Below the pieces are notes generated by a model that was not told the origin of the DNA, made no database searches, and saw nothing but the letters and a program-made list of their open reading frames with translations. From RPQK01 sp041946865 (lineage in GTDB: Bacteria > Acidobacteriota > UBA6911 > RPQK01), in contig JBHGBF010000066.1 in NCBI GenBank assembly GCA_041946865.1, positions 1-22,267 of the forward strand: a DNA stretch of 22,267 nt, written 5' to 3'. Made by a program: the position numbers and the translations under genes. Positions 1-7,282 of this stretch are shown here, one piece after another; the first letter of the stretch is position 1, and the number at the start of each line of letters is the position of its first letter.

Positions 1-391
1 CGCAAGGGGCATGATGAACTCCAAAAGCGCCTGCCGCTTCGCTCGCAGAAAACTGAGCGTTTACGGTGCCAACGAGACAGTGACCAGCAGGCGGCTGCGC
101 CCCTCCGACACTGCCCTGCAATATCAACGACGAGGCGGCGTTCGGTATCGAAAAGGGGCACGCCTGGACGAAGTGGACCAAGGGCTGTGCGAGGTCATTG
201 ATCCATACCGAACGCTTTTGGGAACGCAAGAGAGTCAGCCTCACCGATCGTGACCGCAGTCACGCGGAACGCTTCCCGAATGAGACTACCCTTTCGGCCT
301 TGTTTGGACTCAATCCAATCGCCCCGCTTGTGGCCAGACGATGTCGGTTCATTCGGACAGCCGCGAGCCGTGTTTTTCGGGGGAGATATTG
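1..391. other. Stretch without a supported gene
   Basis: I see no credible coding region here; the short open frames are arginine-rich, lack good start contexts and resemble no family I know. Two structures are visible. An 11-base inverted repeat (GCGTTCGGTAT at 138-148 and ATACCGAACGC at 205-215) is separated by 56 bases. A small hairpin lies at 249-264 (CGTGAC, loop CGCA, GTCACG). Promoter elements for the gene at 392 should lie here, but I could not pick a convincing -35/-10 pair. The stretch could also be the decayed end of an upstream gene. Confidence 0.5.
379..386 (+). promoter_or_regulatory. Ribosome binding site deciding the start at 392
   Basis: GGGGGAGA lies five bases before the ATG at 392. 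The same frame is open from an ATG at 341, but that start has no purine-rich leader and would put 17 polar residues before an otherwise clean signal peptide. The site therefore favours 392. Confidence 0.75.
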
Positions 392-1444
392 ATGAGGCAT
401 TTTTTCTCAGCTTTCACAGCAGCAATCACCCTTGGCTGGGTGGTGCTTCTTGTCAGCTCTTTTACGTTTGCGTCTTCGGTGTCGATTGGCTGGACGGCCA
501 GCCCTGATTCGACCATCATCGGGTACAATGTCTATCGCGATGATCTTTCAGGGGCCGGGTATGTCCGGATTACCGGAATCCCTGTTTCTGGGCTTTCCTA
601 CACCGATTCAAGAGTTCAACAGGGAAAGAGCTACGTCTACGCCGTCACGTCCGTCCGAGCCGACGGCGTCGAGAGCGTGAATTCAAACAGCGTTCAAGCG
701 ACAGTCCCGTGCATCTGCACGATTTCACCGACCAGCAGAAGCCACGGAGCAGGCGCTGAAAGCGGCACTGTCAGTGTGACATCAGCCTCGACATGTCGTT
801 GGCAAGTCTCGGCTAGCGCTTCCTGGATCACTTTGTCGACAACGAGCGGAGTTGGAAGCGGAACCGTTTCGTATTCAGTTTTGGCTAACACCACATCTTC
901 GACCCGCATGGGCTCCATCCTCATCGGCGACAAGAGCTTCAGCGTCACCCAAGCGGCCACGGCCGTGCGAAGCGTCACCTTTTTGCCCCAGCATGATGCC
1001 CGGGTCAACTCGGCAAATCCCACCACAAATTATGGGAACCAGAGCGTACTTTCGGTCAAGCAGGCGACGTGGAACAGCTACCTGAAGTTCTCAGTGACTG
1101 GGCTGGCCGGAACGGTAACCAGGGCCCGGATCAGGCTTTACGTGACCGACCCTGGAACCAGTCCGGGAACTGCCTACCGAGTGTCGAACTATTATCGAAA
1201 TACCACGGCGGCATGGACCGCGCGTGGGTTGAACTGGAACAATGCCCCGAGTATGAGCGGAACGGGTTTCGCTGCGATTGGAAAGGCGACGACCGGTACC
1301 TGGGTGGAATTCGATGTTACGCCTGTGATTTCAGGCAACGGAACCGTGAGTTTCGGCATCAAAACGAGCAGTGCAGACAGAGTCGACTTTAGCTCGAGCG
1401 AAGCGTCTCAGAATAGTGCCCTGCTCATAATCGACACTCCTTAG
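392..1444 (+). CDS. Secreted FnIII-BACON-DNRLRE domain protein
   Basis: A predicted 350-residue exported surface or extracellular protein with no obvious catalytic domain. Residues 1-28 form a signal peptide with a hydrophobic core (AAITLGWVVLLVSS) and an FAS-type cleavage region. Residues about 29-105 read as a fibronectin type III domain (IGWTASPDS, GYNVYR, YTDSRVQQGKSYVYAVTSV). Residues about 108-188 match a BACON domain (CTISPTSRS, CRWQVSASASWITL, GTVSYSVLAN, FSVTQ). Residues about 193 to the end match a DNRLRE/CBM96-like beta domain (HDARVNSANPTTNYG, SYLKFSV, ARIRLYV, LNWNNAP, WVEFDVT). BACON and DNRLRE domains are usually linked to carbohydrate or mucin binding and to extracellular adhesion. 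Because it sits beside an EPS operon it may be a matrix protein, but it is convergent with the regulator and not part of that operon. Domain calls are firm; the role is inference. Confidence 0.85.
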   Translation: MRHFFSAFTAAITLGWVVLLVSSFTFASSVSIGWTASPDSTIIGYNVYRDDLSGAGYVRITGIPVSGLSYTDSRVQQGKSYVYAVTSVRADGVESVNSNSVQATVPCICTISPTSRSHGAGAESGTVSVTSASTCRWQVSASASWITLSTTSGVGSGTVSYSVLANTTSSTRMGSILIGDKSFSVTQAATAVRSVTFLPQHDARVNSANPTTNYGNQSVLSVKQATWNSYLKFSVTGLAGTVTRARIRLYVTDPGTSPGTAYRVSNYYRNTTAAWTARGLNWNNAPSMSGTGFAAIGKATTGTWVEFDVTPVISGNGTVSFGIKTSSADRVDFSSSEASQNSALLIIDTP

Positions 1445-1468
1445 CGACCCAGCCGCGCGAGGATTTGC

Positions 1469-1496
1469 GATGAGCGGACACTTGAGTCCGCTCATC
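1469..1496. terminator. Stem-loop between convergent genes, possible bidirectional terminator
   Basis: A perfect 11-bp stem (GATGAGCGGAC / GTCCGCTCATC) with a six-base loop lies 25 bases after the stop of the secreted-protein gene and overlaps the stop codon of the convergent regulator gene. Position between converging genes fits a shared terminator. There is no clean T-run on either side, so it may act in another way, such as 3'-end protection or Rho-assisted termination. Confidence 0.55.
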
Positions 1497-2211
1497 GGTT
1501 CGCGTTCTTAGCTTTGGGCTCCATGAGCACGATCCAACCGTTTTTGCGCTGAATCATACGGCGGCCTTCAAGCTCGCTCAGCAATCGTGTGGTCCACTGC
1601 CGAGAGCAAGCGATTTCATCGGCCAGGTCCTGGACGGTAAAAGGGATCCGCAACCTGATCCCATCGGCCGTCCGCTGCCCGCATGCTTTGGCCAGTTGCT
1701 GGAGCACATTCAAGAGGCGGTCCGCAGACGCCTGCCTGCCGGCAAAGGCGTAGAGCTCATCGCCAAATCTCCGGGTTTGCTCACCCACTGCTCTCAGTAG
1801 ATTCAGTGCCAAGAGGGGGTTTTGCTCTAGAAGGTCGGAAAAATCAGACGCGGGAACGAATTCCAGCTCGGATTCTTCCAGTGTCTCCGCAGTTCTTTGG
1901 AAAGGAGTACACGTCACCAGCGGTACGAGACCCAGAATGGTTCCGGGGCTGGCGATCCCAAACACTCTCCTCCGCCCGGTGTCCGTCAACCGGTACAGCT
2001 TCAACCAGCCAGCCCTGACAATGTAGACACCATCCGCAGCCTGCCCTTGTCGAAAAACGGTGTAACCTCTGCTGTAGCACCTGACTTCTACAGCCGACTG
2101 GATTTGGTGCAACAACTTGAGAGGAATAGAAAAGAACAAGCATTCCTTCTTCGCCTGGCAGTTCCCACAGCGGCGCGGCAGGGACGAGTCCCCTCTTCGA
2201 TCTTCATTCAT
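1492..2211 (-). CDS. Crp/Fnr-family transcriptional regulator with N-terminal cysteine cluster
   Basis: A 239-residue DNA-binding regulator. Residues about 30-135 form a cyclic-nucleotide-binding-type beta barrel (YSRGYTVFRQGQAADGVYIV, GWLKLYRLTDTGRRRV, ASPGTILGLVP). A long dimer helix follows, then a winged helix-turn-helix at about 192-225 (VQDLADEIACSRQWTTRLLSELEGRRMIQ). The N-terminus carries C15-x2-C18-x5-C24, the spacing of three of the four iron-sulfur ligands of E. coli FNR. Further cysteines are at 45, 101, 177 and 202, and none sits exactly where FNR's C122 would align. In the recognition helix the CRP residues R180, E181 and R185 correspond to R204, Q205 and R209, so the site read is probably not the classic TGTGA. 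It is transcribed away from the EPS operon, with candidate operators in the shared upstream region, so it is a likely regulator of that operon and of itself (inference). Confidence 0.88.
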   Translation of the reverse strand: MNEDRRGDSSLPRRCGNCQAKKECLFFSIPLKLLHQIQSAVEVRCYSRGYTVFRQGQAADGVYIVRAGWLKLYRLTDTGRRRVFGIASPGTILGLVPLVTCTPFQRTAETLEESELEFVPASDFSDLLEQNPLLALNLLRAVGEQTRRFGDELYAFAGRQASADRLLNVLQQLAKACGQRTADGIRLRIPFTVQDLADEIACSRQWTTRLLSELEGRRMIQRKNGWIVLMEPKAKNANR

Positions 2212-2334
2212 AACCGGGACCGGGAGTGAGGCAATAGCGACTTACCCGAAGTATGCTTGGGTGCTTCCTAACAGGCAAGAGAAGCGGAAACCTTCGCGTT
2301 GATGCGAGATTGCGTGATTCCATTTCAAGTTTAA

Positions 2335-2341
2335 TGTCAAC
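2335..2341. promoter_or_regulatory. Candidate operator half-site TGTCAAC
   Basis: TGTCAAC is the exact reverse complement of the GTTGACA found at 2374-2380 and 2398-2404. It lies nearest the regulator gene and could mediate autoregulation. No matching right half is evident at a 16-base spacing. Confidence 0.35.
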
Positions 2342-2364
2342 ACCACTTAGCTAAATTCTCACAA

Positions 2365-2380
2365 TGTCCACTAGTTGACA
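2365..2380. promoter_or_regulatory. Candidate Crp/Fnr-type operator, 16-bp palindrome
   Basis: TGTCCACTAGTTGACA is palindromic at 14 of 16 positions (consensus TGTCmACTAGTkGACA). Two-fold symmetry and length suit a dimeric Crp/Fnr-family protein, and the gene for one lies next door. It differs from the CRP (TGTGA-N6-TCACA) and FNR (TTGAT-N4-ATCAA) sites, which fits the altered recognition helix of the neighbouring regulator. The assignment is inference. Confidence 0.5.
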
Positions 2381-2386
2381 ATGATC

Positions 2387-2404
2387 TGTCACCCCCAGTT
2401 GACA
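2387..2404. promoter_or_regulatory. Second candidate operator dyad
   Basis: TGTCA and TGACA face each other across eight bases. The right half, AGTTGACA, repeats bases 2373-2380 exactly, with 24 bases between the two copies. The half-site spacing is two bases longer than in the palindrome at 2365, so it may be a weaker site or only a half-site. Confidence 0.35.
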
Positions 2405-2466
2405 CTCCTGTGGCATGCCTGTTTCACCCTCTTATCACTTCGTTGTCGTTTCCTACACAGCCTCGA

Positions 2467-2489
2467 ACTCCGGATGCTAAATCTGGAGT
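2467..2489 (+). promoter_or_regulatory. Leader hairpin or further dyad upstream of the EPS operon
   Basis: ACTCCGGAT, loop GCTAA, ATCTGGAGT form a nine-pair stem with one G-U wobble. It lies 174 bases before the first EPS gene. It could be an RNA leader structure or another protein-binding dyad; nothing in the sequence decides which. Confidence 0.3.
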
Positions 2490-2662
2490 ATTCGCTCCCG
2501 TCTGGTTCATCTGCCGGACCTCACCAAACCTGGCTCTGGCTCTAAGTCATTGAATTCTCTGAAGGCTTGGGAGTGAGAGGGGCGAAGCGCGCCGCAGTTC
2601 GGCAATTCGGTCAGTTGTTGTCTGCTTTGCCGCCTCTGTGGCTTTTTGGCTTGAGGTGAGTG

Positions 2663-5194
2663 ATGGCCGATTTGGCGAAACAGTCGAATGCGAGACAAGC
2701 GATGCAAGAAAGAGGACCGGGCCCGGCTTTCTACGGAGGAACCCCGCCGTCCCGGGACCACTCGACCTTGCGCTTCTACTGGGACGCGATCGTAAAGTAT
2801 CGCCGTCTGGCCTTTTTGACCTGCTTTCTTGTGTTGGCCCTGGTGCTGATTGACACCTTCACGGCAACGCCGTTGTACATGGCAACGGCAACGGTTGAGA
2901 TCGACGCGGAGCCGGCAAAGGTGCTTCCCTATCAGGAAATCTACCAGGTGACCCTCGATCCTCGCTCCATGGAAAGCGATCTGCGGACCCAGTACTCAAT
3001 CCTCCAGACCCGTGAGATGGCACGCGGCGTCATTAAGCGACTTAATCTGACCAGCGCCCGGCTGCAGAAGTTGCGGGAGAAATCCGGTGTGATTTCTGAC
3101 ACTGTGCGTCGAACCATCCGCGCTGTCGGAAATCTGATCGACCGCTCAACAGAGGGGCCGCCCGCCAACGATCAGAGCGACCCGACAAAAGATCCGGCAG
3201 ATCGACTCTTATCTGATCTTGACATCGAACCCGTGGTCGAAAGCCGTTTGATGCAAATCAATTATTCCTCCCCGAGTCCGAAATTTGCAGCACTGGTAGC
3301 CAATGCTTGGGCAGACGAGTACATCGAGCAAAACTTTCAGGGCAAGCTCAAGACAACCGAGATGGCGACCAAGTTCCTAGCCGATCAGCTCAAGGAATTG
3401 CGAGTCAAAGTCGAACAGTCCGAACGTGATTTGAATGATTATGCGCGAGCCAAGGGCATCTTCACGACCGAGGGCAGCCAGAACGAGGTGAGTCAAAAGC
3501 TGACAGAGCTGAATACCGAGATCACCAAAGCCCAAGCCAGCCTCATTGCCGAGGAGGCGCACTTCAAAGAGGCAAAGGCTGCCGGCCCGAATCGCGTGCC
3601 GACCAACCTGCAGAGCTCGGTGACCGAAGAGATTCAGAGACGTTTAGCGGCTCTGCGCGAGGATTACGCGCGCTTAAGCTCGAAATTTGGCCCTGAATGG
3701 CCTGATGTCGTGCAAACCCAACAGCAGATCGCGCAGATGGAAGAGGAGCTGAGACACGAGCGCCAGCGTGCTCTGGAAGAGGCTGAAGGCCGATATCGCA
3801 CCAGCCTGCAGCAATACAACCAGTTGTCCGGGTTGCTGAACCGTCAGCGGCAGCTCGCCTATCAGCTCAACTCTGATCTGGTTCAGTTCAATACACTAAA
3901 GCGGGATGCGGACACGAACCGGGAGTTATATGAAGGTCTGTTGGCGCGGATGAAGCAGGCCGGAGTGGAGGCGGGTTTTAGATCCAACAATATCCGGGTT
4001 GTGGACCGCGCAACTCAACCCGAGGATACGTGGTGGCCGCGGAAGACGCTAAACCTGGCCCTTGCCCTTTTCGGCGGTCTGACCCTCGGGTTGGGTTTGG
4101 CGGTAACTCTGCACCTCCTCGACACTCGGGTTCACACTCCAGAAGACGTCATAGCTCTGGATCTGCCCTCACTGGGAATCGTGCCCAAATCGAAAGAACT
4201 GAAGGACGGCACCAGGCAGGTCGGCCTTGCCTTACCTGGTCAACTGCAGTTGGAAGGCCAGCCAACCTCGGCTCAAGACCCGGCCGATTCGGCTCTCACA
4301 CGGTCGGCGGCACTCGATTCGCCGATCTGGGAGGCTTACCGGCGACTTAGAACCTGCCTGCTTCTCTCCAACGCCGATCAGCCGCCAGCTCAGGTTTTGG
4401 TAACTTCGGCCATACCGGGCGAAGGGAAAACTACAACGGCCGCCTACACGGGAGTGGTATTTGCCGAAACGGGCGCCCCCACTCTGCTGATTGACTTGGA
4501 TTTGCGCCGAGGAGGACTGAGCAAGCTGTTCGAGCTGAAGAACGACTTGGGAATGAGCGTGTATCTCTCAGGGCATACCGATCTGGAACGGGAAATTCGG
4601 CCGACTGGAGTGCCGAACTTGTCGATCCTGCCCGCCGGTCTCCGGCCTCCGAACCCGGCAGCACTGCTCAGCTCCAAACGACTTCCGATTGCTCTCGAAC
4701 GTTTGTCGAAACAGTTTCGCTTTATCGTCATCGACACGGGGCCTCTCCTGTGCTACACGGACGCGCTTATCCTCAGTACCGTGGTCGACGGCGTCGTCCT
4801 GGTCGCAAGAGCCGACCAGACAGCCATCAACAGTTTGAAGCTGGTTGCGCAACAACTGACCGGCGTGGGTGCGAACATCTTCGGAGTCGTGGTCAACGGG
4901 CTGGACGTCAACGAGTACGGCTATGGTGCTTATGGGGCCTACTATCCCTATCAGGACCAGTGGACACCGCCTTCTCGGACCCGCTTCTTTAGCAGTTGGC
5001 CCGAGGCGGCTCGTGTGGTCTGGTCGACCTCGGGGCGATTGGTCAATACCGCCCGGGATGGCTGGAAGAAGATGTGCGCCCCAAACGGGTCGAACGGAAC
5101 GGACATTGGCGTTCAGAAGCGGGCTGGCAGTCATCGGCCCAAGCCTGGAGACCAGGAGAAACGACCCCCAGATTCCTGGTCCGACCGCGGTTGA
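2663..5194 (+). CDS. Polysaccharide co-polymerase fused to a bacterial tyrosine kinase (Wzc/ExoP type)
   Basis: An 843-residue inner-membrane protein that sets polymer chain length and autophosphorylates on tyrosine. Residues about 35-75 carry the first membrane helix (FLTCFLVLALVLI), followed by a Wzz domain and a periplasmic coiled coil to about 430. The second helix is near 459-483 (LNLALALFGGLTLGLGLAV). The cytoplasmic kinase has Walker A GEGKTTT (586-592), Walker A' LLIDLDLRRG (608-617) and Walker B FIVIDTGP (687-694). A tyrosine cluster (Y752, 754, 757, 760, 761, 763) is the likely phosphorylation site. Unusually, about 80 basic, proline-rich residues follow it. The ATG at 2663 is preferred over the adjacent GTG at 2660 because GAGG (2653-2656) is then six bases away. 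It is the first gene of the operon. Confidence 0.92.
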   Translation: MADLAKQSNARQAMQERGPGPAFYGGTPPSRDHSTLRFYWDAIVKYRRLAFLTCFLVLALVLIDTFTATPLYMATATVEIDAEPAKVLPYQEIYQVTLDPRSMESDLRTQYSILQTREMARGVIKRLNLTSARLQKLREKSGVISDTVRRTIRAVGNLIDRSTEGPPANDQSDPTKDPADRLLSDLDIEPVVESRLMQINYSSPSPKFAALVANAWADEYIEQNFQGKLKTTEMATKFLADQLKELRVKVEQSERDLNDYARAKGIFTTEGSQNEVSQKLTELNTEITKAQASLIAEEAHFKEAKAAGPNRVPTNLQSSVTEEIQRRLAALREDYARLSSKFGPEWPDVVQTQQQIAQMEEELRHERQRALEEAEGRYRTSLQQYNQLSGLLNRQRQLAYQLNSDLVQFNTLKRDADTNRELYEGLLARMKQAGVEAGFRSNNIRVVDRATQPEDTWWPRKTLNLALALFGGLTLGLGLAVTLHLLDTRVHTPEDVIALDLPSLGIVPKSKELKDGTRQVGLALPGQLQLEGQPTSAQDPADSALTRSAALDSPIWEAYRRLRTCLLLSNADQPPAQVLVTSAIPGEGKTTTAAYTGVVFAETGAPTLLIDLDLRRGGLSKLFELKNDLGMSVYLSGHTDLEREIRPTGVPNLSILPAGLRPPNPAALLSSKRLPIALERLSKQFRFIVIDTGPLLCYTDALILSTVVDGVVLVARADQTAINSLKLVAQQLTGVGANIFGVVVNGLDVNEYGYGAYGAYYPYQDQWTPPSRTRFFSSWPEAARVVWSTSGRLVNTARDGWKKMCAPNGSNGTDIGVQKRAGSHRPKPGDQEKRPPDSWSDRG

Positions 5195-5202
5195 ATCGCC
5201 TT

Positions 5203-5214
5203 AAGGAAGGAGAG
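5203..5214 (+). promoter_or_regulatory. Strong ribosome binding site fixing the sugar-transferase start
   Basis: AAGGAAGGAGAG lies three to seven bases before the ATG at 5218. The frame stays open upstream to 4996, inside the kinase gene, but that extension is low-complexity and overlaps a real gene. This site decides for 5218. Confidence 0.8.
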
Positions 5215-5217
5215 CCG

Positions 5218-5937
5218 ATGGGAACGATAGCGACACCTCAGTTTGCCGTGTTTGGCGGCCGTTACTACCAGGCGGTAAAGCGCCTTCTGGATCTCGGTGT
5301 TTGTGTGGTGGCGATCCCGATCGCAACGGTTCTCGGCCTGATCATCGGACTCATCATCTTCCTTGATTCAAGAGGTCCGATCCTGTTTGTCCAGGTACGG
5401 GTCGGCAAAAAGGGGCGTCTGTTTAGGATGTACAAATTCCGGACCCTGTGCAACGACGGCGGGTGTGCAGGAGTTGAGTTCATGCAGGCGTACATCAGGG
5501 GTGAATTGGATAGTCCGGCGGCAAGCGGGGTCTACAAGCCGATTGCCGGCCGCCTGACTCCTGTCGGGCGATTGTTGCGCGCTTCGAGCCTGGACGAATT
5601 GCCCCAGCTGATCAATGTGCTGAAGGGGGAGATGAGCCTGGTGGGGCCGAGGCCGCACGTTCCGACTGAGGTCGCTGCCTATAACCCGTGGCATCGTCGC
5701 CGCCTGGATGCACTGCCAGGTCTTACGGGCCTCGCCCAGGTGAACGGCAGGAGCTCGCTTTCGTTTGACGAAATGGTTCACTATGACGTCGAATACGTCG
5801 AGAAACAGTGCCTGTCACTCGATCTGCGCATTTTGCTGGCGACAGTCCCCTCGGTCATACGGCGAGCCGGTGCCGCTTGTTTCCTTGTATCCCTGCAGCT
5901 TAGTTTCTTGGCGGATTCACTATCGCTGTTCGCATAG
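5218..5937 (+). CDS. Initiating sugar-phosphate transferase (polyprenyl-phosphate phosphoglycosyltransferase)
   Basis: A 239-residue membrane enzyme of the bacterial sugar transferase family, short (PglC-like) form. It moves a sugar 1-phosphate from a nucleotide sugar to undecaprenyl phosphate and so starts the repeat unit. Seen in order: KRLLDLGV (21-28); a single hydrophobic segment (about 28-50) followed by SRGPILFVQVRVGKKGRLF; MYKFRTL (71-77); SLDELPQLINVLKGEMSLVGPRP region (124-146) with the catalytic Asp-Glu pair D126-E127; and LPGLTGLAQVNGR (166-178). The large N-terminal multi-helix half of WcaJ/WbaP enzymes is absent. The last 20 or so residues after RRAGAA are hydrophobic and not family-like, perhaps from a shifted end. 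Which sugar it loads cannot be told. Confidence 0.92.
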   Translation: MGTIATPQFAVFGGRYYQAVKRLLDLGVCVVAIPIATVLGLIIGLIIFLDSRGPILFVQVRVGKKGRLFRMYKFRTLCNDGGCAGVEFMQAYIRGELDSPAASGVYKPIAGRLTPVGRLLRASSLDELPQLINVLKGEMSLVGPRPHVPTEVAAYNPWHRRRLDALPGLTGLAQVNGRSSLSFDEMVHYDVEYVEKQCLSLDLRILLATVPSVIRRAGAACFLVSLQLSFLADSLSLFA

Positions 5938-5941
5938 TCTT

Positions 5942-7237
5942 ATGAACCCGGTGGCTATTGCTATTCGAGCGAAAGGTGGCCTTGGATCGGTCCGCCGCGC
6001 CCGGCAGATCGCCCGCGAGTACGGGAATTCAGGGGCACGAATGGCCGCTTGCCTTGCTCAATTCGCCCGACTGCTCGCGGACTTCGCTTGTTCAGCCACG
6101 TTTCCAATCACTTCGGTTGTTCTGGCGCGCAACCCGGCCTTGATTCAGCATTATCAAGACCAAGGCATCGAGTTTGCAGTGCATGGCTACCGCCATACCG
6201 ACTACTCGCGCATGACGTTCAACACTCAGGTCGAGCAGTTAACGCGGGCACGAGAAGTCTTCAGCCGGTTTCGAATAGAGGCCAACGGCTTTCGCAGCCC
6301 GTACCTTCGTCACACTCTTGAGACGAGATCAGCCATTGGCAGTTGTGGGTTCCTGTATGATGCGAGCCAGGCCCTCGCCTGGAACTGCTTGCCTGCTAAA
6401 ACGCCCGATTACGTCCGCGCCTTGTCGTTCTACGGTGCGCTTCCAGTCGAAGGCTGCCCCTCATTGCCTGAGGTTGAAAACGGGATGGTCCGAATACCCT
6501 ACTGCCTGCCGGATGACGAGTCTGTAGTGGACCGACTCCGGCTCACGCCGGACCAGACGGCAAGCGTCTGGCTGAACATTCTGGAACGGACGATAGAAAC
6601 AGGCGAGCTGTTCTGCCTGGGGATTCATCCTGAAAGGATCGGAGCATGTGCAGAATCACTGCGCCGGGTGCTCTCGGTCGCGAAGCAAAGGGGAACCGTT
6701 TGGATAGCGCGGATGGAGGAAATCGCGAAGTGGTGGAAGGCCCGTGCGAGCGCGAACGTGCAGATTTCTAACCCCGAGCCCGGGAAGTTCCGGATTCGGG
6801 TAGCGGGGCCGGACGGAATCACAGTGTTGGTGCGAGGCGTTGAGTGCAGTGTGAGCGAGCCAGTCCCGCACCCTTCTGCAGACGGCCACCTCGGCCCCTA
6901 CCGGAAATCCGCTTCCCTCGACTTCATTTTCGCCAGCCCGGTCCTCCCCTTCGTGGGGTTCGACCGGCGCACGGCTCCTGAAGTCGTCGGTTTCCTTAAG
7001 GAGCAGGGCTACCTTCTCGAGACGGGCCTGGCTCCCGACTCCTATTCCCTGTACGTGGAGGTTGTGGAACCCACAAGGTCCTGGAAACGCGACCTCCTGA
7101 GCCGGCTCGAGTCCTCCGACCAGCCTCTGATTCGCCTCGCCCGCTGGCCGCACGCTTATCAGAGCGCCATCGCAGTCACCGGAGACATTGACGCCTTGAC
7201 CTGCTGGGACTACGGGCTGCGCCTCCTCGGTCGTTGA
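5942..7237 (+). CDS. Polysaccharide deacetylase-family protein with rearranged motif order
   Basis: 431 residues. The first half resembles the NodB-type deacetylase family: a strand ATFPITSVVLARNP (52-65), the metal-binding motif HGYRH (H81, H85) and the RSPY motif (118-121). The usual first motif (T-F-D-D with catalytic Asp) is missing ahead of the His motif. A TGDID motif instead appears at 413-417, almost at the C-terminus, followed by ALTCWDYGLRLLGR. A region of about 100 residues (275-375) of unknown fold lies between. This may be a circular permutation in which the C-terminal strand supplies the Asp. Substrate would be N-acetyl groups on the glycan. Start: ATG at 5942, four bases after the previous stop, with no ribosome site of its own, so probably translationally coupled; the open frame to 5765 overlaps the sugar transferase. 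No signal peptide is seen, so it may act in the cytoplasm. Confidence 0.75.
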   Translation: MNPVAIAIRAKGGLGSVRRARQIAREYGNSGARMAACLAQFARLLADFACSATFPITSVVLARNPALIQHYQDQGIEFAVHGYRHTDYSRMTFNTQVEQLTRAREVFSRFRIEANGFRSPYLRHTLETRSAIGSCGFLYDASQALAWNCLPAKTPDYVRALSFYGALPVEGCPSLPEVENGMVRIPYCLPDDESVVDRLRLTPDQTASVWLNILERTIETGELFCLGIHPERIGACAESLRRVLSVAKQRGTVWIARMEEIAKWWKARASANVQISNPEPGKFRIRVAGPDGITVLVRGVECSVSEPVPHPSADGHLGPYRKSASLDFIFASPVLPFVGFDRRTAPEVVGFLKEQGYLLETGLAPDSYSLYVEVVEPTRSWKRDLLSRLESSDQPLIRLARWPHAYQSAIAVTGDIDALTCWDYGLRLLGR

Positions 7238-7267
7238 CCCGAAGCATCTTTGATTTATCCCACGCAC

Positions 7268-7273
7268 AGGAGA
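7268..7273 (+). promoter_or_regulatory. Ribosome binding site for the acetyltransferase
   Basis: AGGAGA lies nine bases before the ATG at 7283 and three before a GTG at 7277 in the same frame. The spacing favours the ATG; the upstream TTG at 7250 has no ribosome site. Confidence 0.6.
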
Positions 7274-7282
7274 AATGTGCCT

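Larger units (their letters stand above)
2212..2662. promoter_or_regulatory. Divergent control region between regulator and EPS operon
   Basis: A 451-base region free of credible genes, with lower GC content in its centre (about 2325-2385) than in the flanking genes. It must hold the promoter of the minus-strand regulator and that of the EPS operon. It contains a cluster of TGTC/GACA dyads at 2335-2404 and a hairpin at 2467-2489, listed separately. TTGACA occurs at 2375 and 2399 on the plus strand and, read on the minus strand, at 2335-2340. None has a good TATAAT-like partner at normal spacing, so these hexamers look more like regulator half-sites than -35 boxes. About 170 bases between the hairpin and the first EPS gene suggest a long untranslated leader. 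Confidence 0.6.

Noticed and set aside
11..253. An 80-codon open frame at the window start
   Set aside because: Arginine-rich composition, no ribosome site, overlapping frames of similar length and no family resemblance; reads as chance.
2375..2404. TTGACA hexamers as -35 boxes of a sigma-70 promoter
   Set aside because: No acceptable -10 hexamer lies 16-18 bases downstream of either copy; they fit better as operator half-sites.
2411..2426. Sigma-54-like promoter TGGCATGCCTGTTTCA before the EPS operon
   Set aside because: The -24 half fits, but the essential GC of the -12 element is TC; without an enhancer-binding regulator gene in the window the match is too weak to call.
4996..5217. N-terminal extension of the sugar transferase into the kinase gene
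   Set aside because: It would overlap the kinase by about 200 bases, is not family-like, and a strong ribosome site precedes the ATG at 5218.
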